64,000 nucleotides of DNA from RFPW01 sp040401595. GTDB lineage: Bacteria > Pseudomonadota > Gammaproteobacteria > Burkholderiales > Burkholderiaceae_E. A model generated the notes under the pieces. That model was not told the origin of the DNA and ran no database searches. It was given only the letters and a program-made list of their open reading frames with translations. Each line of letters opens with the position of its first letter. Positions within the stretch are counted from its first letter, which is position 1. Below are positions 34,748 to 43,039 of the stretch, one piece after another. The stretch spans positions 153,817 to 217,816 of the forward strand of contig JBBAOE010000003.1 of NCBI GenBank assembly GCA_040401595.1. Direction: 5' to 3'. Both the position numbers and the translations under genes were made by a program.

Positions 34748-35488
34748 TCACCAGGACTCGCTCCATGGCCGAAGGTCGAGTTCCTGGGTCCAGGCCGTGC
34801 GGGGCTGGCAATGCAGTTGCCAGTAGGTCTCGGCGATATGATCGGGATTGAGGATGCCGTCCGATTCTTTGAGGGCATAGCGCTGCGGGAAGTTCTCGGC
34901 GATGAACCGGGTATCGATCGCACCATCGATCACGACATGAGCGACATGAATTCCCTGAGGGCCCAGTTCGCGCGCCATGCTTTGGGCGAGGGCCCGCAAG
35001 GCGTGTTTGGCGCCCGCAAAGGCGCTGAAACCCGCAGCACCTCGGAGGCTCGCCGTCGCCCCGGTGAACAGGATGGTGCCCCGCGCCCGGGGCACCATCA
35101 CCCGCGCGGCTTCCCTGCCCATCAGAAATCCAGCCAACGCACCCATCTCCCAGACTTTCCGGTAGACCCGCTCGGTCGTCTCAGCCACGGGGAATCGCAC
35201 GTTCGCCCCGATATTGAAGACCGCCACTTCAATCGGGGCGACGTCACGTTCAATCTGAGCAAACAGTTCAGTGACAGCGGTTTCGTCGCGGGCGTCCGAT
35301 CCAAATCCAAACGCCTGCCCGCCTTCCGAGCGGATGCGCTGGACCAGTGGCTCGAGGGAATCGGCCTTGCGCCTCGTCACACAAGCGACGTAACCCTCGC
35401 GGGCAAAGCGACGGGCGATCGCCCCGCCCGTTGCATCGCCGGCACCGATGATTAACGCCGCTTTTGGAGGGTTGGGGGTGTTGCTCAT
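34748..35488 (-). CDS. Atypical SDR lacking the catalytic tyrosine
   Basis: 246 residues from the ATG of 35488 (MSNTPNPPK). The cofactor loop is GAGDATGGAIARRF, an atypical glycine motif. The position of the SDR catalytic Tyr is Phe157 in FAGAK, with Lys161 kept. The rest (ARELGPQGIHVAHVVIDGAIDT) is well conserved with a known atypical subfamily. The enzyme may use another acid residue or have a non-oxidoreductase role. A 42-codon upstream extension overlaps the next gene and is rejected. Confidence 0.82.
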   Translation of the reverse strand: MSNTPNPPKAALIIGAGDATGGAIARRFAREGYVACVTRRKADSLEPLVQRIRSEGGQAFGFGSDARDETAVTELFAQIERDVAPIEVAVFNIGANVRFPVAETTERVYRKVWEMGALAGFLMGREAARVMVPRARGTILFTGATASLRGAAGFSAFAGAKHALRALAQSMARELGPQGIHVAHVVIDGAIDTRFIAENFPQRYALKESDGILNPDHIAETYWQLHCQPRTAWTQELDLRPWSESW

Positions 35489-35519
35489 CGAACCCAGAAA
35501 GAGCCCGGCAGGCGCCGGG

Positions 35520-36446
35520 TCAAGCGTCCGCGCGCAGTGCCGCGCGTAACTGCGCACCGATATCGGGTCGATCGGCAAAGGCATCGGTGGGTGCACGGGG
35601 GGCCAGAATGTCATCCATTCGGGTCCTCACGGATTGCAGCGCCTGAGGATGGCTGTAAATGTAAAAACGGCCGTCCTGCAGCGCAGCAAACACCTCTTCG
35701 ATGACTTCGGCCGCGCTGACCTTGCCTCTCGCGACCGCCTTCTGGCCCATGGCGCGGCTGATCAGCTGACTTTGTGTCAACTCTGGATTGGCCAGATGAC
35801 TGGGTCGGTTGCGATCGCTCTGGCTGATCCCGGTGGGGACAAAGAACGGGCAAAGCACGGCGCAATGAACCTGGTCGGTGACGAGTGCGAGATCCTGATG
35901 GAGCGTCTCTGTGAGCGTTACAACTGCGTGCTTGCTGACGTTGTAGATGCCGGAATTGGGCATGCTGACCAGTCCCGCCATCGAAGCCGTGTTCACCACG
36001 TGGCCACGCCAAGCGGAATCGTTGCCAGCGGCTTCAAGCATCAGTGGCGTGAAGCTGCGGATTCCATGCACCACGCCCATCAGGTTGACTCCCAGGACCC
36101 ACTGCCAGTCCGCGACGGAGTTTTCCCAGATCAGACCGCCCGAAGCGACACCAGCATTGTTGAAGACGAGATTGGGTACGCCGTATGCGCGCAGCGTCGC
36201 TTGCGCGAGGGCATCGACCGAATCCGCGCTGGCGACGTCGGTGACCACGGGCGTGACATTACCGCCTTGCGCTTTGAGTTCTGCAGCCGCTGCGTGTAAT
36301 GCCTCTTCCTGGACGTCAGCCATCACGACGCGCATCTGGTGCTTCAGGGCGAGTTTGGCTGCCTCCAGGCCAAAACCGGAGGCCGCGCCAGTCAGAACGG
36401 CAATCCCACCGGTATGCAGGTGGGCGGAGGAGCTTGCTGAGTTCAA
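35520..36446 (-). CDS. Short-chain dehydrogenase/reductase with C-terminal extension
   Basis: 308 residues. The cofactor motif TGAASGFG is at 19-26, NNAG at about 96, Ser155 and the pair Tyr168/Lys172 (YNVSK) complete the active site. About 60 residues past the normal SDR end are added. The MDR gene ends 11 bases upstream and the atypical SDR follows, so these three reductases are probably co-transcribed. The substrate is unknown. Confidence 0.87.
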   Translation of the reverse strand: MNSASSSAHLHTGGIAVLTGAASGFGLEAAKLALKHQMRVVMADVQEEALHAAAAELKAQGGNVTPVVTDVASADSVDALAQATLRAYGVPNLVFNNAGVASGGLIWENSVADWQWVLGVNLMGVVHGIRSFTPLMLEAAGNDSAWRGHVVNTASMAGLVSMPNSGIYNVSKHAVVTLTETLHQDLALVTDQVHCAVLCPFFVPTGISQSDRNRPSHLANPELTQSQLISRAMGQKAVARGKVSAAEVIEEVFAALQDGRFYIYSHPQALQSVRTRMDDILAPRAPTDAFADRPDIGAQLRAALRADA

Positions 36447-36457
36447 GGGTTCGACCT

Positions 36458-37477
36458 TCAGATGAGTTTGACGAGTTGTTTGCCGAAATTGCGGCCACTC
36501 AGCAGACCGATGAAGGCTGCTGGCGCATGGGCGAGTCCATCGGCCACGGTCTCGCGATATTTGATCCGTCCGCTCGCGACACCTTCGCCGAGTTCGCGCA
36601 GGGCTTGCGGCCAGACTTCCATGTGTTCACTGACAATGAAGCCCTCGATGCGCAAGCGCTCGGTCAGGATCAGTCGGGGGTTGGTCATCGGGATCGGTTC
36701 GCCGTTGTAACCCGAGATCATCCCGCAGACCGCGACGCGTCCAAACGCGTTCATGCGCGCGAGCACGGTATCCATCACGCGCCCACCGACGTTTTCAAAG
36801 AGGCAATCGACCCCGTTCGGGGTCGCCGCCTTGAGCGCCCGGTAGAGCGAAGCGTCATCCGGATGGGCTTTGTAATCGATACAGGCGTCAAAACCGAGTT
36901 CATCCACGACGTAAGCGCATTTGTCCGGACCACCTGCGATTCCGACTGCGTGAGCGCCATGGAGTTTGGCCAGTTGACCCACCGTGCTGCCGACTGCGCC
37001 ACTCGCGGCGCTGACAACGACGGTTTGGCCTGCTTTGGGTTCGCAGAGTTTCAGCAGTCCGTACCAGGCAGTGACGCCTGGCATACCCACGGTACCGAGA
37101 TACGCAGACAGAGGGACATGCTGAGTGTCGACCTTGCGAATCGCCCCCGGTTGGTCTGCGTCGACGATGCTGTACTGCTGCCATCCGCCCATCCCGACAA
37201 CCGTGTCGCCCACTGCGAACTTTGCATTTCGGCTCGAGGCGACTTCGCCCACCGTGCCACCAATCATGACGGCGTTGAGCGGTTGTGGGACCGCGTAGTT
37301 TTTGGCGTCATTCATTCGGCCCCGCATGTAGGGGTCGAGGCTCAGGTAGTGATGACGGATCAGGACCTGACCTTCGGCGAGGTCGGGAACGGGCGCTTCG
37401 CGAAGCGCGAAATTATCGGGCGTGACTACGCCTGTCGGACGGCTGACAAGGATGATTTGGGTATTGGTGAGGCTCAA
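36458..37477 (-). CDS. NADP-dependent MDR, leukotriene-B4-dehydrogenase/CurA-like
   Basis: 339 residues. Family motifs are YLSLDPYMRGRM near residue 50 and the cofactor segment VSAASGAVGSTVGQLAKL near 150. I place the start at a TTG (37477) that has GGAG 9 bases upstream; it makes the N-terminus align with the paralogue at 50318. An ATG 15 codons earlier lacks a ribosome site. Such enzymes reduce alkenals, enones or enoyl chains. Confidence 0.85.
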   Translation of the reverse strand: MSLTNTQIILVSRPTGVVTPDNFALREAPVPDLAEGQVLIRHHYLSLDPYMRGRMNDAKNYAVPQPLNAVMIGGTVGEVASSRNAKFAVGDTVVGMGGWQQYSIVDADQPGAIRKVDTQHVPLSAYLGTVGMPGVTAWYGLLKLCEPKAGQTVVVSAASGAVGSTVGQLAKLHGAHAVGIAGGPDKCAYVVDELGFDACIDYKAHPDDASLYRALKAATPNGVDCLFENVGGRVMDTVLARMNAFGRVAVCGMISGYNGEPIPMTNPRLILTERLRIEGFIVSEHMEVWPQALRELGEGVASGRIKYRETVADGLAHAPAAFIGLLSGRNFGKQLVKLI

Positions 37478-37547
37478 AGCGATTGTCTCCGTGGCTTTTG
37501 TTGGGGGGATGCGATGGTCCATCGGACCGTCGGTAAACGTTCGGCGT

Positions 37548-38714
37548 TCAATCCGTCTCGGTCTGAAGGCGGATCAAAAATCGTTCGCAATGTGCCAATT
37601 GTTCCAGACTCACGAACTCATCGGCCTGATGGGCCTGTGAAATGTCCCCGGGTCCACACACGACGGTGTCAATCCCGGCGCGTTGAAAGAGCCCAGCTTC
37701 GGTACCAAAGGCAACCACGGTGGTGGCTGTTGTGCCCGCAAGGCGTTGCGCCAGCCGGACCGCCTCGGAATCGGGAGTCGTGAGAAAAGAGGGGCAGGAG
37801 GCGAAGTTTTCGAAGCGAAAGCCGGCGCTGGGCTCGACCGCTTGCATCGTGGGTTCAAGCGCTGCCGCCCGCTCCAGTACCTGCTGCTGCATCGCAACAT
37901 CGTCCGTTCCCGGCAAGTTGCGAAACTCATAGTGAATCCGGCAGTCCTCGGGGACGACGTTATCCGCAATCCCGCCCTCAATGATCGCAACGGCCGCCGT
38001 GCTGTGCGGTACATCGTAATCCCGATCAAATGGCCCTTCGGCACGCCAGCGATCCGCCATATCGGCGATATGTGCAACCAGACGGGCGCCGGCTTCGATC
38101 GCATTGACTGCGAACGGCGTTTGAGCCGAATGCGCAGCCTTGCCGCGTACACAGCAGCGCCAGCGCTGGATGCCCTTGTGGGCAATCGCCGGGATCATCC
38201 GGGTGGGTTCTCCCACCACACACAATCGGGGCGTGAGGCCTTCGTCGCGCAAGTCTGCGATCAGTCCCTGGACGCCAACACAGCCGATTTCTTCATCGTA
38301 GGAAAAGGCATAGTGGACCGCGAACGGCAGGTCGGCCTCCAGAAATTGGGCGGCCTGTGCAACAGCCAGACCAATAAAGCCCTTCATGTCGGCGCTACCG
38401 CGGCCGTACAGGCGACCGTCCCGAATCACTGGATCCAGGGGGTCGGTGCTCCAGGCCTGGCCATCCCAAGGCACCGTATCGGTATGACCCGACAGAATGA
38501 TGCCATTGGGTTTGCCCTCGCCCAGGGTCGCAAACAGGTTGGCTTTTTTGCGATCAGCGTCCCAGGTCAACCGCAGCGGAACATTCAGGGTGCGCAGATG
38601 GTCAGCAATACAGTCGATCAGCGCGACATTCGAGTGATGGCTTACGGTGTTGATGCGCACAAGGCGGCGCGCCCACTCGAGACCGGCAGAACTGGGGGAA
38701 ATGGATGGCAGCAT
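37548..38714 (-). CDS. argE: M20 peptidase, acetylornithine deacetylase (ArgE)-like
   Basis: 388 residues. Metal-binding blocks are SGHTDTVPWDG, GRGSADMKGF and SYDEEIGCVG; the last metal ligand is in QAHQADEFV. This is the ArgE layout, and ArgE deacetylates N-acetylornithine in arginine synthesis, although N-acyl amino acid hydrolases look similar. The adjacent upstream gene is an ornithine-cyclodeaminase-family protein, so the pair may act on ornithine-like compounds. The start at 38714 is chosen because an upstream extension (to 38825) overlaps the neighbour. Confidence 0.83.
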   Translation of the reverse strand: MLPSISPSSAGLEWARRLVRINTVSHHSNVALIDCIADHLRTLNVPLRLTWDADRKKANLFATLGEGKPNGIILSGHTDTVPWDGQAWSTDPLDPVIRDGRLYGRGSADMKGFIGLAVAQAAQFLEADLPFAVHYAFSYDEEIGCVGVQGLIADLRDEGLTPRLCVVGEPTRMIPAIAHKGIQRWRCCVRGKAAHSAQTPFAVNAIEAGARLVAHIADMADRWRAEGPFDRDYDVPHSTAAVAIIEGGIADNVVPEDCRIHYEFRNLPGTDDVAMQQQVLERAAALEPTMQAVEPSAGFRFENFASCPSFLTTPDSEAVRLAQRLAGTTATTVVAFGTEAGLFQRAGIDTVVCGPGDISQAHQADEFVSLEQLAHCERFLIRLQTETD

Positions 38715-38785
38715 GACTGTCACTTTAGCGTCAAAGGATGGCGGCTCGAGCCCAAGTTGGCTCAATGCTAACCCTAAGCGCTGCC

Positions 38786-39706
38786 TCAGCGGCCAATCGC
38801 GACCCGGGCGGCGGCTAGATCCCACGCGGCGCAGCCCACGGTTTTGAACACGCGTGGTCGAGTCGCCGGTTCCGCTCGAGGAAGGATCTCGGCCAGCGCT
38901 TTCACGGTTTCCCAGCTGACTCCCGCCTGAATCAGGTCGCCGGCTTCATGCGCAGCACCGGCAGGGTCATCGACAAAGAGTTCGCTGGCGTGAATGATCT
39001 CAGGCGTGAGTTCAGCCGCTTCGGGCCGAAACGCACCGACCGCAATGAGCAGGCACTCCGGGCGAGCCGCCTCTGCATAGACCGGAGTTTGGCTGGTCGT
39101 GCAGGTGATGACCACATCCCACGGCTGCTCAACGTCGGCCGGGATCCAGGAGATCGGCAAGTGTGCCTGGCGGGTCCGAAAGTGTTCCTCGCTGATGGCA
39201 GTACGGCCGCGAATGCCGACCTGCAGTTGCGGGTAGAGGGCGGCCAGCGCTTCGACATGGCAGCGCGCCTGGGTGCCCGTCCCGATCACCAGAACCCTTC
39301 GCGGCTGGGGTGGCCCCAGGGCCCGCAGACCCAACATCGACATGGCAGCGGTACGACGGCCGGTAACCGTTGCGCCATCGAGGATCATGCGTGCGCAACC
39401 ACTCTGGCCGTCGAGGATCGTGAGCTGCCCGAGGATTGTCGGGAGGCCGAGCGCTTTGTTTTGCGGCACCACGGTGATGAGTTTATGCGCGGCCAGATCC
39501 TCAGCTACTGCCGGCATGCAGAGCAACATGGCACCTTGGGTCATGGGTACGGCCAGCCGTTCCGGACAGCGGATGGTTCCGGCTGCCAGTTCCAGGACCG
39601 CAACCTGCAGCGCGTCCACCAGTTCAGGAAACGGTAGCCGAGCTTGCGTCTCGACCGCGTTCAGCCAGGGGATTGCCCCAGATCCGGATGTTGTCGGGAG
39701 TTTCAT
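38786..39706 (-). CDS. Ornithine cyclodeaminase / mu-crystallin family protein
   Basis: 306 residues. The NAD-binding segment VLVIGTGTQARCHVEAL (about residue 130) and the substrate region RTAAMSMLGLRAL are characteristic. Members are ornithine cyclodeaminases or ketimine/pyrroline-2-carboxylate reductases, which cannot be told apart here. AAGG lies 9 bases before the ATG at 39706, favouring it over the GTG at 39715. It is 10 bases after the SdpI-like gene. Confidence 0.82.
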   Translation of the reverse strand: MKLPTTSGSGAIPWLNAVETQARLPFPELVDALQVAVLELAAGTIRCPERLAVPMTQGAMLLCMPAVAEDLAAHKLITVVPQNKALGLPTILGQLTILDGQSGCARMILDGATVTGRRTAAMSMLGLRALGPPQPRRVLVIGTGTQARCHVEALAALYPQLQVGIRGRTAISEEHFRTRQAHLPISWIPADVEQPWDVVITCTTSQTPVYAEAARPECLLIAVGAFRPEAAELTPEIIHASELFVDDPAGAAHEAGDLIQAGVSWETVKALAEILPRAEPATRPRVFKTVGCAAWDLAAARVAIGR

Positions 39707-39716
39707 CAGCGCCACC

Positions 39717-40391
39717 TTAGCCCTGGCGAATTTCTTCGCGCCATAACCAATAGGATTTCAGGTACGAACCCCCGATCACCGTCACCATGACGGCGGCGAT
39801 GATAGGTCCCTGCCATGGCTCCCATCCGGGAATGGCTGCGCCAGCGATCAATAGCGCCCCGCCGAGCACAAAGCTGCGGCCAGCAAACCGGTGGGTCTGG
39901 TCCCAAACCCGGTCGCTGCTCAGCGTCCAGGGAGAGCGAATGCCGATGATGTGATTGGAACGCAGCTTGCCAAATACATTGCCGCTCCCGATGAGCAGCG
40001 ATCCGATCAGGAAACCCGGCGCCAGGTGGTGCAGCAACGGCGTCGGAAACGGCGCATTGTCTGTATGGCTCAGGATGAACCCCTGGCCCAGGGTCAGGGT
40101 CAGCACAACCGAAATCCAGATCGATCCGACGGCGCGATCCGATCGATGGAGATTCTCCGCTCGTGGGTCGGTCCTGCTCAACCATCGCAGGGTGATCCAG
40201 ACGAAGCTGGTCAGGCCGGGGACCGCCAGCAGTCCGATCCAGGCCGGTGCCCAGCCGTTTGGCGTGCCATCGAATCCGAAGTGAATCGGCACGATCGCTC
40301 CCGGGGGCTGCTCCATGAGTCCCCGCAGGCCGCCCAGGGTCATCAGGGCGATCAGCGCCGCAGTCCATCGGCTGGTTTGGCTACTTGTCAT
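39717..40391 (-). CDS. SdpI family membrane protein
   Basis: 224 residues, about six membrane helices. The opening segment PIHFGFDGTPNGWAP matches the DUF1648 module that precedes SdpI. The C-terminal half has HIIGIRSPWTLSSDRVWDQTHRFAG, the SdpI family signature. In Bacillus subtilis SdpI gives immunity to the SdpC toxin and sequesters the repressor SdpR. The gene overlaps the ArsR/SdpR-like gene by 11 bases, reproducing the sdpRI pairing. No SdpC-like toxin was recognised in the window. Confidence 0.87.
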   Translation of the reverse strand: MTSSQTSRWTAALIALMTLGGLRGLMEQPPGAIVPIHFGFDGTPNGWAPAWIGLLAVPGLTSFVWITLRWLSRTDPRAENLHRSDRAVGSIWISVVLTLTLGQGFILSHTDNAPFPTPLLHHLAPGFLIGSLLIGSGNVFGKLRSNHIIGIRSPWTLSSDRVWDQTHRFAGRSFVLGGALLIAGAAIPGWEPWQGPIIAAVMVTVIGGSYLKSYWLWREEIRQG

Positions 40392-40668
40392 GGCGATCCT
40401 CCTTGGTGGATCCGATCTCCAGCGCCGAGGCGAATCCCATCAGGGCTTCCTCCAGCACGGAGAGGTTCAGACGATAGGTGACGGTGGTTCCGCTTTTCTC
40501 GGCCATCACAAGATCGGCTTCGCGCAGCACAGCAAAATGCCCCGAGAGCGTCGGCTTGGACAAGGTGAAGTGTTGGGCAAGTTCACCCGCTGTGCGTTCA
40601 TGCTGGCGCAGAAGCTTTAGAATCGCGCGTCGGGTCGGATCAGCCAAGGCTTTGAAAACCAGGTTCAT
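40381..40668 (-). CDS. ArsR/SdpR-type winged-helix repressor
   Basis: 95 residues. It has the autorepressor opening MNLVFKALADPTRRAIL and a winged helix (ELAQHFTLSKPTLSGHFAVLREADLV). No metal-binding Cys is present, in line with SdpR rather than metal-sensing ArsR. It starts 2 bases from a perfect palindrome (40670-40693) within its own promoter and overlaps the SdpI-like gene. A longer frame to 40905 is an artefact that would run through the opposite gene. Confidence 0.88.
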   Translation of the reverse strand: MNLVFKALADPTRRAILKLLRQHERTAGELAQHFTLSKPTLSGHFAVLREADLVMAEKSGTTVTYRLNLSVLEEALMGFASALEIGSTKEDRHDK

Positions 40669-40703
40669 ATTTGGTATTTTGCCAAATACCAAAATATTGT
40701 CAA
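40666..40703 (-). promoter_or_regulatory. Promoter and palindromic operator of the sdpR-like gene, shared divergently
   Basis: On the minus strand a perfect TTGACA (40703-40698), 16 bases and CAAAAT (40681-40676) form a sigma70-like promoter. The expected start of transcription falls on or within a base or two of the ATG (40668), so the message is probably leaderless. Arms TTTGGTATTT (40670-40679) and AAATACCAAA (40684-40693) form a 10-base perfect inverted repeat over the spacer and -10, an ideal autorepression operator. A half-site GGTATTT also lies at 40709-40715 near the divergent TldD-like start. Confidence 0.7.
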
Positions 40704-40717
40704 TGATCGGTATTTCC

Positions 40718-42223
40718 ATGAATGAGCATTTCTCGCCGGGCCCCGAGACGCTGGCCACGCTGGATCGGATTCGTCGCAGTGCCGCCCAGCTGCGCTGCCC
40801 CGATGCGTTCTGGTCCTTGCGGGCCGCGGTCGAGCAAAGCCAGGTCTTTTCGGTACGCCGGGGGGTCGCCGAACCCCTCGCGGAGAGCGCCGATACCGGG
40901 GTCATGTTGACCGTGATTCAGGGCGGAGGGTTGGGATATGCGGCGACCGCCGACCTGTCTCCCGGGGGCCTGCAGGCGGCGCTCGATGAGGCGCTGGCAT
41001 GGGCAAAAACCTGTGCCCAGGCGTCCGTTTTTCCGTTCAAGCCGCCCCTCGCAGGCACCGACGAGGCCACCGCAACGGGGGGCTGGTCAGCTCCCAATAT
41101 CGGATCAGCGATGCCGGTCACGGCCGATCTGTTCGATCTGTTGCGCGTCGAGGATGCCGCTGCTGCCCGAGACACCCGGATCGTGGATCGCAGCGCCTCG
41201 ATCCATGTGACCCAGGCGACCCGATTACGCCTGACCAGTCTGGGCGGCGAGCAGGTACAGCATCATCGCTGGGTGATTCCGTCTCTGGCGGTGACGGCCC
41301 ATGTCGATGGCGTGACGCAGACCCGAAGTCTCGCTGGCAACTACAACGGGTTCTGCCGTCAGGGCGGTTTCGAGGTCATTCTGGAGTCCGGTTTGATCGG
41401 CGCGGGTTCACGAATCGCCGACGAGGCGATTGCCTTGACGCAAGCGCCGGAGTGTCCGACTGGTGTGCTGGACCTTCTCGCGATGCCCGATCAGATGATG
41501 CTGCAGATCCATGAGTCGATCGGTCATCCGCTGGAGCTCGACCGGATTTTGGGCGACGAGCGCAACTTCGCAGGCACGAGCTTCGTGACCCCCGACATGT
41601 TCGGGCGCTATGCCTATGGTTCCGAGCAACTCAATATCACCTGCGATCCGACGATCGAGCATGAGTTTGCAGCCTTTGGTTTTGATGACGACGGAACACG
41701 GGCAGAGCGGGCGGTACTGATCGAGCGCGGTCGTCTGTTGCGTCCAATCGGTGGTGCACTGTCGGCCGCGCGGGCTGCCGCCGCCGGGTATGCGCTGGAA
41801 CCGGTTGCTTGCGCGCGGGCCTCGGCCTGGTGGCGTGCGCCGATTGACCGGATGCCCAATCTCAACCTTGAGCCCGGTGACACCACACTTGAGCAGATGA
41901 TCGGTTCCATCGATGACGGGATCCTCGTACGCACCAATCTGAGCTGGTCGATCGATGATTCGCGCGACAAGTTCCAGTTTGGCTGCGAATGGGGAGAACG
42001 GATCCGCCACGGGAAACGGGTTGGGGTCGTCCGCAACCCCAATTACCGGGGCCGCTCCGCGAGCTTCTGGCGCTCACTCGACCAAGTCGGCAACGCCCAG
42101 ACGGTTCAGGTCATGGGAACGCCTTATTGTGGCAAGGGCGAGCCGGGTCAGGTGATCCGGGTCGGCCACGCATCACCGCCCTGTTTGTTTCGTGGTGTGG
42201 AAGTGTTTGGCGGGGGACACTGA
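40718..42223 (+). CDS. tldD: TldD family metalloprotease subunit
   Basis: 501 residues from the ATG of 40718; an ATG at 40703 is possible. The TldD HExxxH motif is His265-Glu266-Ser-Ile-Gly-His270 in QIHESIGHPLELDRI. The C-terminal blocks GSIDDGILV and NPNYRG fit the family. TldD and TldE form a heterodimer that degrades or matures small peptides, such as microcin B17 leader removal. Here the TldE partner lies 2.2 kb downstream, behind an aldolase and a deaminase. The gene is divergent from the SdpR-like repressor with 49 bases between and shares its operator region. Confidence 0.86.
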   Translation: MNEHFSPGPETLATLDRIRRSAAQLRCPDAFWSLRAAVEQSQVFSVRRGVAEPLAESADTGVMLTVIQGGGLGYAATADLSPGGLQAALDEALAWAKTCAQASVFPFKPPLAGTDEATATGGWSAPNIGSAMPVTADLFDLLRVEDAAAARDTRIVDRSASIHVTQATRLRLTSLGGEQVQHHRWVIPSLAVTAHVDGVTQTRSLAGNYNGFCRQGGFEVILESGLIGAGSRIADEAIALTQAPECPTGVLDLLAMPDQMMLQIHESIGHPLELDRILGDERNFAGTSFVTPDMFGRYAYGSEQLNITCDPTIEHEFAAFGFDDDGTRAERAVLIERGRLLRPIGGALSAARAAAAGYALEPVACARASAWWRAPIDRMPNLNLEPGDTTLEQMIGSIDDGILVRTNLSWSIDDSRDKFQFGCEWGERIRHGKRVGVVRNPNYRGRSASFWRSLDQVGNAQTVQVMGTPYCGKGEPGQVIRVGHASPPCLFRGVEVFGGGH

Positions 42224-42224
42224 G

Positions 42225-42989
42225 ATGGACATGCCCAAGAATCGGTTCAAGCGGGCCCTGGCTTCGGGTCAGACTCAGATTGGCATCTGGAACAGTCTGG
42301 CCAGTGCCTATGCCACGGAAGTCGTGGCGGGATGTGGCCTGGACTGGATGCTCCTCGATACCGAGCATGCGCCAAGCGATGTTCCTACCGTGCTGGCGCA
42401 ACTGCAGGCCGCGGCTGCCTATCCGATCGACTGCGTCGTCCGTCCGGCTTGGAACGATCAGGTCCTGATCAAGCGCTACCTCGATATTGGCGTGCAGTCA
42501 CTCCTGATCCCGTTTGTTCAGAACGCGCAGGAGGCGCGCGCGGCGGTCCAGGCCTGCCGCTACCCGCCTCACGGAATTCGAGGTGTGACGGGGGGTGCAC
42601 GTCATAACCGTTTCGGTCGGGTGCCTGACTATTTCGAGCGCGTCCATGATGAACTCTGCATCCTCGTCCAGGCCGAAACCTTGGTGGCCTTGGAACACCT
42701 CGATGAGATTCTTGCCGTGGAGGGGGTCGACGGCGTGTTCATCGGCCCGGCCGATCTTTCGGCTGACATGGGTTTCGCAGGGACCGTCAACCGACCTGAA
42801 GTGCGGGTGAGGATCGAAGCTGCGATCGGTCAGATCCGCCGGTCTGGGAAGGCCGCTGGTTTTCTTTGGACGAATCTTGATGACTGCCAGCATTGGATCG
42901 AGATCGGGACCAGTTTTCTGGCGGTGGCATCCGACCTGGGCATTCTGGCCCGTGCCAGTGATGGCTTGACCAAGCGCTTTAAGTCCTGA
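42225..42989 (+). CDS. HpcH/HpaI-family aldolase
   Basis: 254 residues, single TIM barrel. Typical segments are GLDWMLLDTEHAPSDV, the catalytic Arg in VVRPAWND, the metal site in VQAETLVALEHLDEI and FIGPADLSADMG. The enzyme class cleaves 4-hydroxy-2-oxo acids to pyruvate (or glyoxylate-type ketoacids) and an aldehyde. The ATG sits 1 base after the tldD stop, so the two are translationally coupled. Confidence 0.9.
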   Translation: MDMPKNRFKRALASGQTQIGIWNSLASAYATEVVAGCGLDWMLLDTEHAPSDVPTVLAQLQAAAAYPIDCVVRPAWNDQVLIKRYLDIGVQSLLIPFVQNAQEARAAVQACRYPPHGIRGVTGGARHNRFGRVPDYFERVHDELCILVQAETLVALEHLDEILAVEGVDGVFIGPADLSADMGFAGTVNRPEVRVRIEAAIGQIRRSGKAAGFLWTNLDDCQHWIEIGTSFLAVASDLGILARASDGLTKRFKS

Positions 42990-43039
42990 GCCCCATCTTG
43001 TCTGCTGGGACCGCTGAGCGCACCAAGCGCGGGAAACTT

